Assembly: GCA_947626725.1 (NCBI GenBank)
Contig: CANQTI010000029.1
Span: forward strand, 1-13,800
Origin: an uncultured Eisenbergiella sp.
GTDB taxonomy: Bacteria; Bacillota; Clostridia; Lachnospirales; Lachnospiraceae
DNA: 13,800 nt
Direction of reading: 5' to 3'
Shown in pieces: positions 6,743 to 13,800 of this stretch. The notes beneath the pieces were generated by a model. That model did no database searches, had not been told where the DNA came from, and saw only the letters and a list, made by a program, of their open reading frames with translations. Position 1 is the first letter of the stretch, and the number at the start of each line of letters is the position of its first letter. The position numbers were made by a program, and so were the translations under genes.

Positions 6743-8467
6743 CTATTCCACCGTATAAATCTGATAGACCCCGTTGTCCATCCGTTTTTCATAATGATAC
6801 GTTTCCATAAACGCCTGCAGAAGCCGCCATTTTTCCGCCTCCTGCTGCCGGTCCATGTCCACCCCGGCTTCATGGGTCAGGATCACCGGCGGTGCGCTGT
6901 CCCGATACGCGATGGCGGCCAGTTCCTCCTCCATCCGCTCCGCCGGATAGGTATCCATGTCCGGCCAATCATGAGAAAGGACAGAGGGCATATCAAACAG
7001 CCATCCAAACCCGGGCACATCCCCAAAAGTGAGAATGCTCTGCCATTGATAACGTCCGGTCAGTTCGTTTGCCTCCATATAATTCACTACATCCTGCAGT
7101 GCCCCCGCGTCAGCCTCATTCGTCCATACTCCCGCCAATTTCTCATTGCCTGTCACCAGCGTATCTCTCTTCTGCCCATAGATACTGTCCCGGAACGACG
7201 CGCGCAGGCCAAAGCCCAGGCTCTGCACCATAAAAACACACATCACAAAGAGCATCATGGCCCGCACTGGGAACAAACCGCTTTTGGCGCTCAGCAAAAG
7301 CCAAAGCCGATACCCCAGCCAGAAAGTCACCGGCGCGACCAGGAACAGATTGTTTATGTTCTGATAAGTCGCATTGTTGCTGCCGATGGGTGTGACCGCG
7401 ATAATCAAAAGTACTAGAAACGCCAGAAGCTTATCCCGTCTGAAAAACCGACCGTCAATCAACGCCCAGAGACAAAGGCCGACCGCCGCATACAGCAGCA
7501 CCATACACCATTCAAACATGCACCAGTAAAAGGCATACTGAAAGTTAAACATACCCCGTCCCCGAAAAAGCCGCAGGAGTACCGGAAGCATACACAGGTA
7601 GATAATGCGTTTTGTCCGCTCCAGTCTGCCCGGAAGGATGCGAAGGAGCACGCACCCCATGACGGCCGCGGCCGCCAGCAGAAAAACCCATTTGAAAGAG
7701 GCCTCATACTCATGCAGTATAGAGGCAATCATGGAAAACGGCGAATAGGTGCCGTCAGAAGCACTGTAGCCAGACAGTCCTACGAGCATTCTGCCGTAAG
7801 CGCCGACCCCAAACTGCACACAAATCACCAGAAAACCGGAAAGAAAGGCCCCCAGGAAGCCAACCACACACGCCAGCACATCCAGCCAAATCTCTTTCGT
7901 CCTTTTTTTCAGCAAAATGCCGTAGTAAAAGATCGCCGCGATCAACAGACATTCCAGTGCATTGGGAACCCTCGCCAGTACATTGGCCCCCAGACATACC
8001 CCAGCCAGCGCCATCAGGGAGCGCTTCTGCCAGACCAGGCCCCGATACAGGCAGACGCTTCCTCCCAGAAAAAGTGCCAGCGTCAGATAATTGTACAGGC
8101 TGGTAGTGGGAATCCAACATAGCCCGATCGCCGCCAGTTCCCCCAAAAAGGCCAGCCACGCAGGCATCTTTCCCTTCAAAAAATAATAGGAAAACAGCGC
8201 CATTGCACTCACGATCAGACCGGTATAGAACCGGATGCCGATCAGCGTTTCTCCAAAGGGCAGCCGAATCAGGAGCGCCCCCAGCACATTTGCCAGATAA
8301 GTGGCCACCGTCCAGTCCCCTCCCCCGTGAGGGAAAAAATGGAAATTCACCGGCCCGTACATGGAATCCGTCAGATCGATCCCCTGATTGATCTTGACCA
8401 GCGGATACACAAGCAATATCGCCGGAAAAATATATCGTATCCAGATTTGCCTCACCCTGTCGTTCAT
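6743..8467 (-). CDS. multispanning membrane protein, probable GT-C-type glycosyltransferase
   Basis: A 574-residue protein with about ten or more hydrophobic segments, the first at about 11-24. The first outer loop reads QGIDLTDSMYG (28-38, D31 and D34); an Asp-containing loop after the first membrane helix is the usual catalytic feature of GT-C transferases working on lipid-linked donors at the outer face of the membrane. The last ~160 residues are soluble and end GVYQIYTVE. This layout (acidic first loop, helices, soluble tail ending in VYQ) is shared with the protein encoded two genes downstream. Substrate unknown; assignment to GT-C is inference. The ATG at 8467 is chosen because a GGGGG lies about 6 bases upstream and it begins a normal MNDR lead into the first helix. 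In-frame starts also exist at 8485 and 8506. About 150 bp separate it from the acyltransferase gene, while wecE follows after 77 bp. Confidence 0.78.
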   Translation of the reverse strand: MNDRVRQIWIRYIFPAILLVYPLVKINQGIDLTDSMYGPVNFHFFPHGGGDWTVATYLANVLGALLIRLPFGETLIGIRFYTGLIVSAMALFSYYFLKGKMPAWLAFLGELAAIGLCWIPTTSLYNYLTLALFLGGSVCLYRGLVWQKRSLMALAGVCLGANVLARVPNALECLLIAAIFYYGILLKKRTKEIWLDVLACVVGFLGAFLSGFLVICVQFGVGAYGRMLVGLSGYSASDGTYSPFSMIASILHEYEASFKWVFLLAAAAVMGCVLLRILPGRLERTKRIIYLCMLPVLLRLFRGRGMFNFQYAFYWCMFEWCMVLLYAAVGLCLWALIDGRFFRRDKLLAFLVLLIIAVTPIGSNNATYQNINNLFLVAPVTFWLGYRLWLLLSAKSGLFPVRAMMLFVMCVFMVQSLGFGLRASFRDSIYGQKRDTLVTGNEKLAGVWTNEADAGALQDVVNYMEANELTGRYQWQSILTFGDVPGFGWLFDMPSVLSHDWPDMDTYPAERMEEELAAIAYRDSAPPVILTHEAGVDMDRQQEAEKWRLLQAFMETYHYEKRMDNGVYQIYTVE

Positions 8468-8514
8468 GCCATACCCCCGTTCCATGCGCCGTATTTTATC
8501 CTGCACTGCCGTTT

Positions 8515-8539
8515 GCCGGATTCTGCATGCAATTCCGGC
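8515..8539. repeat. imperfect palindrome upstream of the GT-C-like gene
   Basis: GCCGGA (8515-8520) and TCCGGC (8534-8539) form an inverted repeat around a centre that contains the palindrome TGCATGCA. There is no T-run on either side, so it is not a typical terminator. It sits about 50 bp upstream of the start at 8467, in the widest gap of the cluster, and might be a protein-binding site or an RNA processing stem. Confidence 0.35.
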
Positions 8540-8617
8540 ATCTTACCCCTGTACTTCATTTATGTTTTCCGACAGCCATTCACCGTTCTTATATCCCCGT
8601 ACATTCTTCCGCTGCTC

Positions 8618-9733
8618 TTACGTCCTTCGGCGGTTTCTGCAAAGACCGCCCAGCGCCGCAAATAGTCTCCCACGCAGCAGATCCAGGGCCGCGCATACCG
8701 CAAACACCAGCGTGACCTGCAAAAACAGGAGCAGCAGGTATCGGGGAACCGACGTCACGCACACCGTGCCCTCCATCGTCTGGGCAAAGGCGCTCCCCAG
8801 CCTTCCGGTCAGCCCATTGACCCAGCCGAACCACCTTCCAGCCACATCCGCCTGCTCATGAATCAAATAGACGCCGAGCATGGCAGGACTGATCCAACGC
8901 ACAATGGCGGCTGCTCTTCCTTCCTTTATACGGATATGCGAAAAGGCACAGAACAGACCCAACGCCCCGGTCAGGCAGAGCAAAAAATTATAATGAAAAG
9001 GAACACTGGCAAAATACCGCAGTCCCTCAATCCGCTCGCCAATCCCTACCAAACAAAGCTCCAGCGCGGCGATCCCCGCCGCAGAGATCAGATAAACCGT
9101 CCAGCCCTTCGCTGCCGTCGTCATAAATCCAAATCCATACTTCCGAAGGCAGCCTCCGATCAGATACAGCACCAGAAACCAGCCGAAATCATATCCGTAC
9201 CGGTCCGTGGAAAACTGGATCGGACTGAGAGATTTGCCAATACAGAAAAACAGCAGCAGCGCGGCCAGCACCCAACGCAGTTCTTTTTGGTCCAGCTTCT
9301 CCAGCGCCGCATTCAGCACCGGCGAAAAAAGCACCATCACTGCATATGCGGTCACAAACCAGTAATGCCCTGATTGCACCGGGAAGATGCTGTTCCAGAT
9401 ATGGTAAACACTGAATGCCTCCGAGGCCGGAAGGACGCCGAAGGCCGCCAGCAAAAGCGGGATCAGCACCGTATAAAACAGCGTCTGCGCGATGAGCCGG
9501 ACCACCCGCCGCCAGGAAAAGGGGGCCGCAGACAGGAAATAGCCGCTGATGAGCACATAGACATTCACCGCCACAATACACAGCGAATCCAGCAGGATCG
9601 CCGCCGTCCGAAGTCCGGAAAGACCCCCGCCGAAAAACATGGAATCCACAGTGTGGTTCAGATAGTGCATAACCACCACCATATACATGGCGATGATCCG
9701 CAGCAGTTCGAAATTCGCCTGTCTTTTTTTCAT
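8618..9733 (-). CDS. membrane acyltransferase (Acyltransferase_3 family), probable glycan O-acetyltransferase
   Basis: A 371-residue polytopic membrane protein with about ten hydrophobic segments. The N-terminal pattern NFELLRIIAMYMVVVMHY (7-24) carries the conserved Arg (R12) and His (H23) of the Acyltransferase_3 family. The YWFVTAY (124-130) and LGVYLIHE (286-293) segments are also typical. Family members move acyl groups, usually acetyl, across the membrane onto sugars of polysaccharides or peptidoglycan. In this cluster the acceptor is probably the glycan made by the neighbouring genes, but neither acyl group nor acceptor can be read from sequence. No extracytoplasmic SGNH domain is fused. 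The start is set by a strong AAGGAGG 5 bases upstream; the frame remains open to a GTG at 9826 with no such site. Confidence 0.9.
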   Translation of the reverse strand: MKKRQANFELLRIIAMYMVVVMHYLNHTVDSMFFGGGLSGLRTAAILLDSLCIVAVNVYVLISGYFLSAAPFSWRRVVRLIAQTLFYTVLIPLLLAAFGVLPASEAFSVYHIWNSIFPVQSGHYWFVTAYAVMVLFSPVLNAALEKLDQKELRWVLAALLLFFCIGKSLSPIQFSTDRYGYDFGWFLVLYLIGGCLRKYGFGFMTTAAKGWTVYLISAAGIAALELCLVGIGERIEGLRYFASVPFHYNFLLCLTGALGLFCAFSHIRIKEGRAAAIVRWISPAMLGVYLIHEQADVAGRWFGWVNGLTGRLGSAFAQTMEGTVCVTSVPRYLLLLFLQVTLVFAVCAALDLLRGRLFAALGGLCRNRRRT

Positions 9734-9738
9734 GGGGC

Positions 9739-9745
9739 CCTCCTT
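9739..9745 (-). promoter_or_regulatory. strong ribosome binding site that fixes the acyltransferase start
   Basis: On the - strand AAGGAGG lies 5 bases before the ATG at 9733. It rules out the longer reading that begins at 9826. This is one of the best ribosome binding sites in the cluster. Confidence 0.8.
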
Positions 9746-9859
9746 TCTTCCGTTTTCGGCCCGTCCGGACATTCCGGCGGCCCGGAGCCTCTCAGCCGTC
9801 CGTTTCGACGGGCGGCCGAAAAACACATCTCCTTCTCCTCTGTGATCGCGCCGGATGGC

Positions 9860-11611
9860 TCAGCGCTCCCGGGTGATCTGTCCATGCTCCACCCGATAGA
9901 CCATATCGCATTTCTCGATGGTCTGCAGCCTATGGGCGATGATCACCAGCGTCTTATGGCCGTGCAGGCTGTTGATGGACTCCATGATGGCGGCCTCCGT
10001 CTCGTTGTCCAGCGCGCTGGTGGCCTCATCCATCACCAGCACCTCCGGGTCCTCGAACAGGGCCCTGGCGATGCCGATCCGCTGTCTCTGTCCGCCGGAG
10101 ATCCGGATGCCGCGTTCGCCGATGCCGGTATCCAGCCCCTCCGGCAGCCCCCGCACGAAATCGTCCAGCTTCGCCTTATGCAGCGCTTCCCATACCTTCG
10201 CGTCATCGATATCCTCATCCGCATAACCGAAGGCCACATTCTTGCGGATCGTGGAATCCACCATGAAAATGGACTGCGGGATATAGCCGATATTTTTCAG
10301 CCAGGATTCGTAGTGGTCCCGCACCTCCACGCCGTCCGCCAGGATCTCCCCCTCCTGGATCTGCAGAAGGCCCAGCATGATGTCCACGATCGTCGTCTTG
10401 CCCGCGCCCGTGGTGCCCACGATGCCCACCGAAGCGCCCACCGGGATCTCCATATGCGCGTGGTCGAAGATCAGCGTGTCCGTGTTGGGATAGCGGTATA
10501 CAATATCGTTCAGCACGATCTTCTCCTTCACCGGGAGCTGTTCCACCTGCTTTTTCTTTTTATAATATTCCTCATCGTAGACCATGCTTTCGTCATGGAT
10601 CTCTTCCTGCAGATTGTCCGAAACGCCCATGAAGAACGGCTCGAAATAGGAAATGGAGGTCAGATGGTTGTTGATCCGGTTGGCGGAGGGCAGAAGGCGC
10701 ATGGCCGCCACGCCGAAGGCCCCGATCTGGCCCACCATGTCCGTCACGTCCTCGCCCAGCCAGAACATGATCATCAGATACAGGATCAGCCCCGCCATGC
10801 AGACCGTTTCGATCAGGAGCCGGGGCGTGGAATTGAAAATATTGTAGCGCTGTACGGCACTGACGTATCCCTTGCCGCACTTGCCGTATTCCCGGATGAA
10901 ATAGTTTTCTTTATTGGCGATCTTGATCTCCTTGATGCCCATGACGGATTCTTCGATCCACTTATACAGGCCGCTGTAATACTCCTGGTTCTCGATGCCC
11001 GCCTGCCGCATGATGGGCTTTAAGATGAATTTGATGACCAGAAGCGTCACAATGAGCAGGGAGGCCACCGTCAGGATCATCTTCGGCGCGATAGCCGTCA
11101 GCGTGACCGACAGAAGGGTAAAAATAATGACCTCGCTCAAAAGCTGCAGACAGGCCAGCACCAGGCCGAACATGTTGTTCACATCCGACGTGATCATGCG
11201 CTGGATCACGGAGGTGTCGGCGTTGAGATAATATTCGTAGGGCCGCTTCATGAAATTGATCATCATGCGCTGAGAGGTCTCGAACTGGTTGGTATAGACA
11301 AACCGCAGCTGGATCACGTTCTGAAAGTACAGGAAGACGTTTTTGAGCACAAAGCCCAGGATGATCAGCGCCAGGATCAGCGTGGTGAACTGTGAGGGCG
11401 TCGCGAGGCCGGTAAGCCGGTACGCCCGGGCCACGATCCCGTCCCCCTCCACGCAGGCGGGATCCATGATCATCTGGATCGCCGGGACCACGAGACCGAT
11501 GCTCGCCGTCTCCAGGATGGCGCCGATGACCATCATGATCAGGATCTGCACCATCTTCCACTTCTGCCTGCGGTTCATGAGAACCATCATTTTTTTCCAG
11601 ATCTTCTTCAT
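9860..11611 (-). CDS. ABC transporter, fused membrane and ATPase domains (PglK/MsbA-type flippase)
   Basis: A 583-residue half-transporter: a six-helix membrane domain (about 20-330, hydrophobic stretches near 22-46, 76-96, 148-195 and 265-285), then a nucleotide-binding domain. ATPase motifs: Walker A GTTGAGKTT (399-407), Q446, signature ISGGQRQR (504-511), Walker B VLVMDEATSALD (524-535) and switch H560. The membrane-domain segment GAFGVAAMRLLPSANRI (297-313) and overall layout recall PglK and related exporters that flip lipid-linked oligosaccharides. In this glycan cluster that is the likely role, and it probably works as a homodimer. No Wzx-type flippase appears in the window. The start is 17 bp after the stop of the upstream glycosyltransferase gene; a GGGGGA overlaps that junction but is 12 bases from the ATG, so an in-frame ATG at codon 8 or 9 cannot be excluded. 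Confidence 0.9.
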   Translation of the reverse strand: MKKIWKKMMVLMNRRQKWKMVQILIMMVIGAILETASIGLVVPAIQMIMDPACVEGDGIVARAYRLTGLATPSQFTTLILALIILGFVLKNVFLYFQNVIQLRFVYTNQFETSQRMMINFMKRPYEYYLNADTSVIQRMITSDVNNMFGLVLACLQLLSEVIIFTLLSVTLTAIAPKMILTVASLLIVTLLVIKFILKPIMRQAGIENQEYYSGLYKWIEESVMGIKEIKIANKENYFIREYGKCGKGYVSAVQRYNIFNSTPRLLIETVCMAGLILYLMIMFWLGEDVTDMVGQIGAFGVAAMRLLPSANRINNHLTSISYFEPFFMGVSDNLQEEIHDESMVYDEEYYKKKKQVEQLPVKEKIVLNDIVYRYPNTDTLIFDHAHMEIPVGASVGIVGTTGAGKTTIVDIMLGLLQIQEGEILADGVEVRDHYESWLKNIGYIPQSIFMVDSTIRKNVAFGYADEDIDDAKVWEALHKAKLDDFVRGLPEGLDTGIGERGIRISGGQRQRIGIARALFEDPEVLVMDEATSALDNETEAAIMESINSLHGHKTLVIIAHRLQTIEKCDMVYRVEHGQITRER

Positions 11612-11628
11612 GCCGGAATCAAATCCCC

Positions 11629-12699
11629 CTAATAAATCTGTTCATTGAGCCGGTGTTCCTCCGGTTTTTCATATTGATCCATGAAATCATGGCCGAGATA
11701 GATCTTTTCCTTCACGAAATGCAGCGAATCCGGCACCGTGTAGACCGTGACCACCTTATCAAACACAAGGCCCTCCACGAAGTTCAGGATCTCCATGGGG
11801 AACATCCCGTCAAGCACGATGTGATCCGGGAATTCCTTCCGGTAGTCCAGCACATCCCTCGGATGGGGCTTGATCAGCACCTGCGCCCCCTGCCCGTACT
11901 GCCCGATGATATCCGCAAAGATCTGCCTGCGCACCGGCAGCTCGCAGAGCGGCTCCGTGAGCACCAGCACCTTTTTCTCGTGACCTTCACCGGTCTTAAG
12001 CTGCTTCAGGAGCCGGTCCATATCCGCGACGAAAATGCGGGTGATGACGTCCTTATCCTCCTGCGTCAGCCGCCGCACCAGCGCTTCCCTGGGCTGCTCG
12101 ATATATTTAGGACACGGATATTCCAGGACCGAAGTGTCGTTGACCTCCATATCAACGCAGTATTTGCTGTACCCGTTCTGAATGAAGATCAGGTTCCGCG
12201 CCGCCAGGAACGCCTTCAGCCTGAAATGCCCCCGGTTGTCAAAGCGCGCTGTATCATAGTAACGGATGCAGTCCAGCCCATCCTCCAACGCATGGTATTT
12301 TATCTTTTTATAATTCAGGTAATAGCCGATGGGGTCGGAGTCGCAGAACACATAAATATCCCGGTAGTGCTTAAGATTCACGGGCACAAAGGGCTCCTCC
12401 AGCTTCCCGAGGAGCTTCGTGAACCGCATCCGGGACAGCATGTTCAGGAAAAGGTTCCCGTAATCCATCCGGTATTTGTCCAGCTGCGGAAAAAAATCCG
12501 CCTTCTTCTCCTCGAACATCTGCACATCTTCAAACAGGCCGCTCTTCTCAGCGCGCTCCTTCAGATTTCCGAAATCATTGGACATCGTGCTGAGCAAAAG
12601 CGTCGCCTGCCCCCGCATCGTTTTCGGCAGTGTCAGCTCCTTCAGGCATGTCACATATACATGATAGAATGTATGGCAGATATAGATCCGCTCTTTCAT
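11629..12699 (-). CDS. glycosyltransferase with sialyltransferase-type motifs, candidate pseudaminyltransferase
   Basis: A 356-residue soluble protein starting MKERIYICHTFYH. It carries the motif pair of bacterial sialyltransferases (GT52/GT38/GT80-like, GT-B fold): D/E-D/E-G as EDG at 139-141 (HALEDGLDC) and HP as KPHPRD at 277-282. A later VYTVPDS (319-325) is placed like the Ser/Thr motif that contacts the CMP donor. Such enzymes take a nonulosonic acid from its CMP form. The divergent neighbour is pseF, which makes CMP-pseudaminic acid, so I infer that this enzyme transfers pseudaminic acid; sialic or legionaminic acid is possible. The ATG at 12699 follows GGGGAG by 10 bases and lies about 50 bases after a predicted promoter. 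The frame is open to 13071, but most of that extension lies upstream of the promoter. First gene of the seven-gene - strand cluster. Confidence 0.8.
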   Translation of the reverse strand: MKERIYICHTFYHVYVTCLKELTLPKTMRGQATLLLSTMSNDFGNLKERAEKSGLFEDVQMFEEKKADFFPQLDKYRMDYGNLFLNMLSRMRFTKLLGKLEEPFVPVNLKHYRDIYVFCDSDPIGYYLNYKKIKYHALEDGLDCIRYYDTARFDNRGHFRLKAFLAARNLIFIQNGYSKYCVDMEVNDTSVLEYPCPKYIEQPREALVRRLTQEDKDVITRIFVADMDRLLKQLKTGEGHEKKVLVLTEPLCELPVRRQIFADIIGQYGQGAQVLIKPHPRDVLDYRKEFPDHIVLDGMFPMEILNFVEGLVFDKVVTVYTVPDSLHFVKEKIYLGHDFMDQYEKPEEHRLNEQIY

Positions 12700-12754
12700 C
12701 TCGTCAGTTCTCCCCGGGATCTTCTTTCCAGGCATTTTATCCCATTCTTTCCCC

Positions 12755-12783
12755 ATCATAACACGAATCGGGCAGAAATACAA
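12755..12783 (-). promoter_or_regulatory. extended -10 promoter for the glycan cluster
   Basis: On the - strand: -35 TTGTAT (12778-12783), 17-bp spacer, -10 TATGAT (12755-12760), preceded by TGT so that an extended -10 (TGn) is formed. Expected start of transcription is near 12748, about 50 bases before the glycosyltransferase ATG. The -10 matches the sigma-A consensus at 5 of 6 positions; the -35 keeps only TTG. Confidence 0.6.
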
Positions 12784-12810
12784 ATATTCCGGACCAAATC
12801 GGTGAGAAAT

Positions 12811-12886
12811 CCTGTTCAGGCGCCCGAAGAACGCCCCGGCAAAGGCCGCCTTCGCCCGTGCGCTTACAAAGACCCCTGAAAACAGG
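12811..12886. promoter_or_regulatory. pair of CCTG-CAGG palindromes in the divergent intergenic region
   Basis: CCTGTTCAGG (12811-12820) and CCTGAAAACAGG (12875-12886) lie about 65 bp apart, between the two divergent promoters. Their shared half-site CCTG/CAGG could mark operators for a common regulator. Both are short, so chance is possible. Confidence 0.25.
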
Positions 12887-12922
12887 ATAAATAAAAAATC
12901 CGGCATATGTCCTTCAAAAATA

Positions 12923-12951
12923 TTGTGGATTTCTCCCGTTTTTGATACAAT
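12923..12951 (+). promoter_or_regulatory. extended -10 promoter for pseF-pseI
   Basis: -35 TTGTGG (12923-12928), 17-bp spacer, -10 TACAAT (12946-12951), preceded by TGA (TGn extended -10). The start of transcription would be near 12958, about 25 bases before the pseF ATG. It mirrors the opposite-strand promoter in spacer length, TTGT -35 start and extended -10. Confidence 0.65.
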
Positions 12952-12982
12952 GAATAGAAACTGCAAGGCACAGGAGGTTCCC

Positions 12983-13687
12983 ATGTCAGCGCTCGCGATC
13001 ATCACCGCCCGCGGCGGGAGCAAACGCATCCCCCGCAAAAATATCCGCCCGTTCTGCGGCAGGCCGATCATCCTCTATTCCATCGAGGCCGCCCTGGCCT
13101 GCGGCGCATTCGACGAGGTCATGGTCTCCACGGACGATCCCGAGATCGCCGGGATCGCAAAGGAGGCGGGCGCGAAGGTGCCCTTCCTGCGAAGCGAGGA
13201 GGCCGCTGGCGACTATGCGTCCACAGACGACGTGATCCGGGAGGTGCTGACCTCCTACGAAGCGCTGGGACGGAAGTTCGATTTCTTTTGCTGCATCTAC
13301 CCCACAGCCCCCTTCATCACGCCTGAAAAGCTGCAGCGCGCCATGGAGATGCTGGGGACGGCAGAATCCGTCATCCCCATCGTGCCGTTCTCCTATCCGG
13401 TCCAGCGGGGGCTGCGCATAGACAGCGCCGGACATGTCGGATACAAATGGCCCCAATACGCCGCGGCCCGCAGCCAGGATCTGGAAAAGCTCTACCATGA
13501 CTGCGGTCAGTTTTACGCCTGCCGTACGGACGCCTTTTTCCGGGAGGGCACGACGGATACGCCGGGCATGGTGCCCCTGATCCTGTCCGAGCTGGAGGTG
13601 CAGGACATCGACACCCCAGAGGACTGGGAGATCGCGGAAGTGAAATATCAGAAAATGAAAGAACGGATGGAGCATCCCCATGAATAA
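12983..13687 (+). CDS. pseF: pseudaminic acid cytidylyltransferase (CMP-Pse synthetase)
   Basis: Couples CTP to pseudaminic acid to give CMP-pseudaminic acid, the donor for glycosyltransferases; cytoplasmic, with a GT-A-like nucleotidyltransferase fold. The N-terminal CTP-binding motif is ARGGSKRIPRKN (9-20). Features that favour PseF over the related NeuA are RSQDLEKLYHDCGQFY (163-178) and SELEVQDIDTPEDWEIAEVKY (202-222 overall), which resemble Campylobacter PseF (TQDLKTLYHDAG, LEVQDIDTLEDLELAKLKY). The 234-residue length is normal. The start is fixed by AGGAGG (12972-12977) 5 bases upstream; the open frame continues to 12923, but that stretch contains the promoter. It overlaps pseI by 8 bp, so the two are translationally linked. 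It is divergent from the glycan cluster. Confidence 0.88.
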   Translation: MSALAIITARGGSKRIPRKNIRPFCGRPIILYSIEAALACGAFDEVMVSTDDPEIAGIAKEAGAKVPFLRSEEAAGDYASTDDVIREVLTSYEALGRKFDFFCCIYPTAPFITPEKLQRAMEMLGTAESVIPIVPFSYPVQRGLRIDSAGHVGYKWPQYAAARSQDLEKLYHDCGQFYACRTDAFFREGTTDTPGMVPLILSELEVQDIDTPEDWEIAEVKYQKMKERMEHPHE

Positions 13688-13800
13688 AGAAATTTTTATC
13701 GGCGAAAAAAGGATCGCCGCCGACGCCCCCGCGCTCATCGTGGCGGAGATGTCGGCCAACCATTTACAGGATTATGACCGGGCCGTGCGCATCCTGCATG
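13680..13800 (+). CDS. pseI: pseudaminic acid synthase, N-terminal 40 residues (3' truncated by window)
   Basis: The ATG at 13680 lies inside the end of pseF; GGAG sits 7 bases upstream. The 40 visible residues start MNKEIFIGEKRI and contain IVAEMSANHLQDYDRAV (20-36). The NeuB/LegI/PseI family has IAEIG-NHNG here in sialic and legionaminic acid synthases, while AEMSANH-Q is the PseI form. PseI condenses 2,4-diacetamido-2,4,6-trideoxy-L-altrose with PEP to make pseudaminic acid, the step before PseF. The rest of the gene, and any pseB, pseC, pseH or pseG genes, would lie beyond the window. Confidence 0.85.
   Translation, partial: MNKEIFIGEKRIAADAPALIVAEMSANHLQDYDRAVRILH

Noticed and set aside
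9790..9825. GCCGTCCG / CGGGCGGC hairpin between the flippase and acyltransferase genes as a terminator
   Set aside because: No T-run follows on the - strand, the direction in which both genes are read; at most it is an RNA stem.
9374..11023. 549-codon + strand open frame opposite the ABC exporter
   Set aside because: The opposite strand has complete ABC transporter motifs; this translation is His/Asp-rich and has no recognisable domain.
11653..12879. 408-codon + strand open frame opposite the EDG/HP glycosyltransferase
   Set aside because: Antisense to a motif-bearing gene, running through the intergenic promoter region; a shadow.
12700..13071. N-terminal extension of the glycosyltransferase up to 13071
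   Set aside because: It would run across both divergent promoters and into pseF; the ATG at 12699 gives the expected MKERIYICH start.
12983..13800. Call as neuA/neuB (sialic acid) genes
   Set aside because: The LYHD and LEVQDID segments and the AEMSANH motif match the Pse versions better than the Neu versions.
1..13800. CRISPR arrays, tRNA or rRNA genes, insertion sequences, phage or toxin-antitoxin genes
   Set aside because: I looked for repeat arrays, terminal inverted repeats, transposase motifs and cloverleaf-like stretches on both strands and saw none.

Overview
The window is GC-rich bacterial DNA with AGGAGG-type ribosome binding sites and short or overlapping gene junctions. Gene content and protein style point to a Gram-positive anaerobe of class Clostridia, perhaps Lachnospiraceae-like. 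That placement is an inference from protein resemblance; there is no rRNA or tRNA here to settle it.

Region 1 (1-1850, + strand) is the end of a polar amino acid ABC uptake operon: the last 27 residues of a probable substrate-binding protein, then a permease and a GlnQ-type ATPase. A strong hairpin with a T-run lies between the binding-protein and permease genes and may set their relative expression. A long imperfect hairpin at 1811-1844 closes the operon.

Region 2 (1956-12699, - strand, read from right to left) is a seven-gene, mostly tightly packed surface-glycan cluster. In transcription order: a glycosyltransferase with the EDG and HP motifs of bacterial sialyltransferases; a PglK/MsbA-type ABC exporter (probable lipid-linked oligosaccharide flippase); a membrane acyltransferase of the Acyltransferase_3 family; a multispanning membrane protein with GT-C-like layout; a WecE-type sugar aminotransferase (makes dTDP-Fuc4N); a second GT-C-like membrane protein; and aroA (EPSP synthase, shikimate pathway). 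The aroA gene probably starts at TTG and carries an unusual low-complexity insertion.

Region 3 (12700-13800) is a divergent intergenic region with one extended -10 promoter facing each way, followed on the + strand by pseF (CMP-pseudaminic acid synthetase) and the first 40 codons of pseI (pseudaminic acid synthase).

Together, regions 2 and 3 look like a system that makes a glycan containing pseudaminic acid and probably Fuc4N. PseI and PseF make and activate the nonulosonic acid. The EDG/HP glycosyltransferase is the obvious candidate to transfer it. WecE supplies an amino sugar. The ABC exporter would flip the lipid-linked glycan, and the membrane acyltransferase and GT-C-like proteins would modify or extend it on the outer face. 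The glycan could be a capsule, a teichoic-like polymer or a protein glycan; the window does not show which. The best candidates for something undescribed are the EDG/HP transferase as a pseudaminyltransferase and the pair of GT-C-like proteins.
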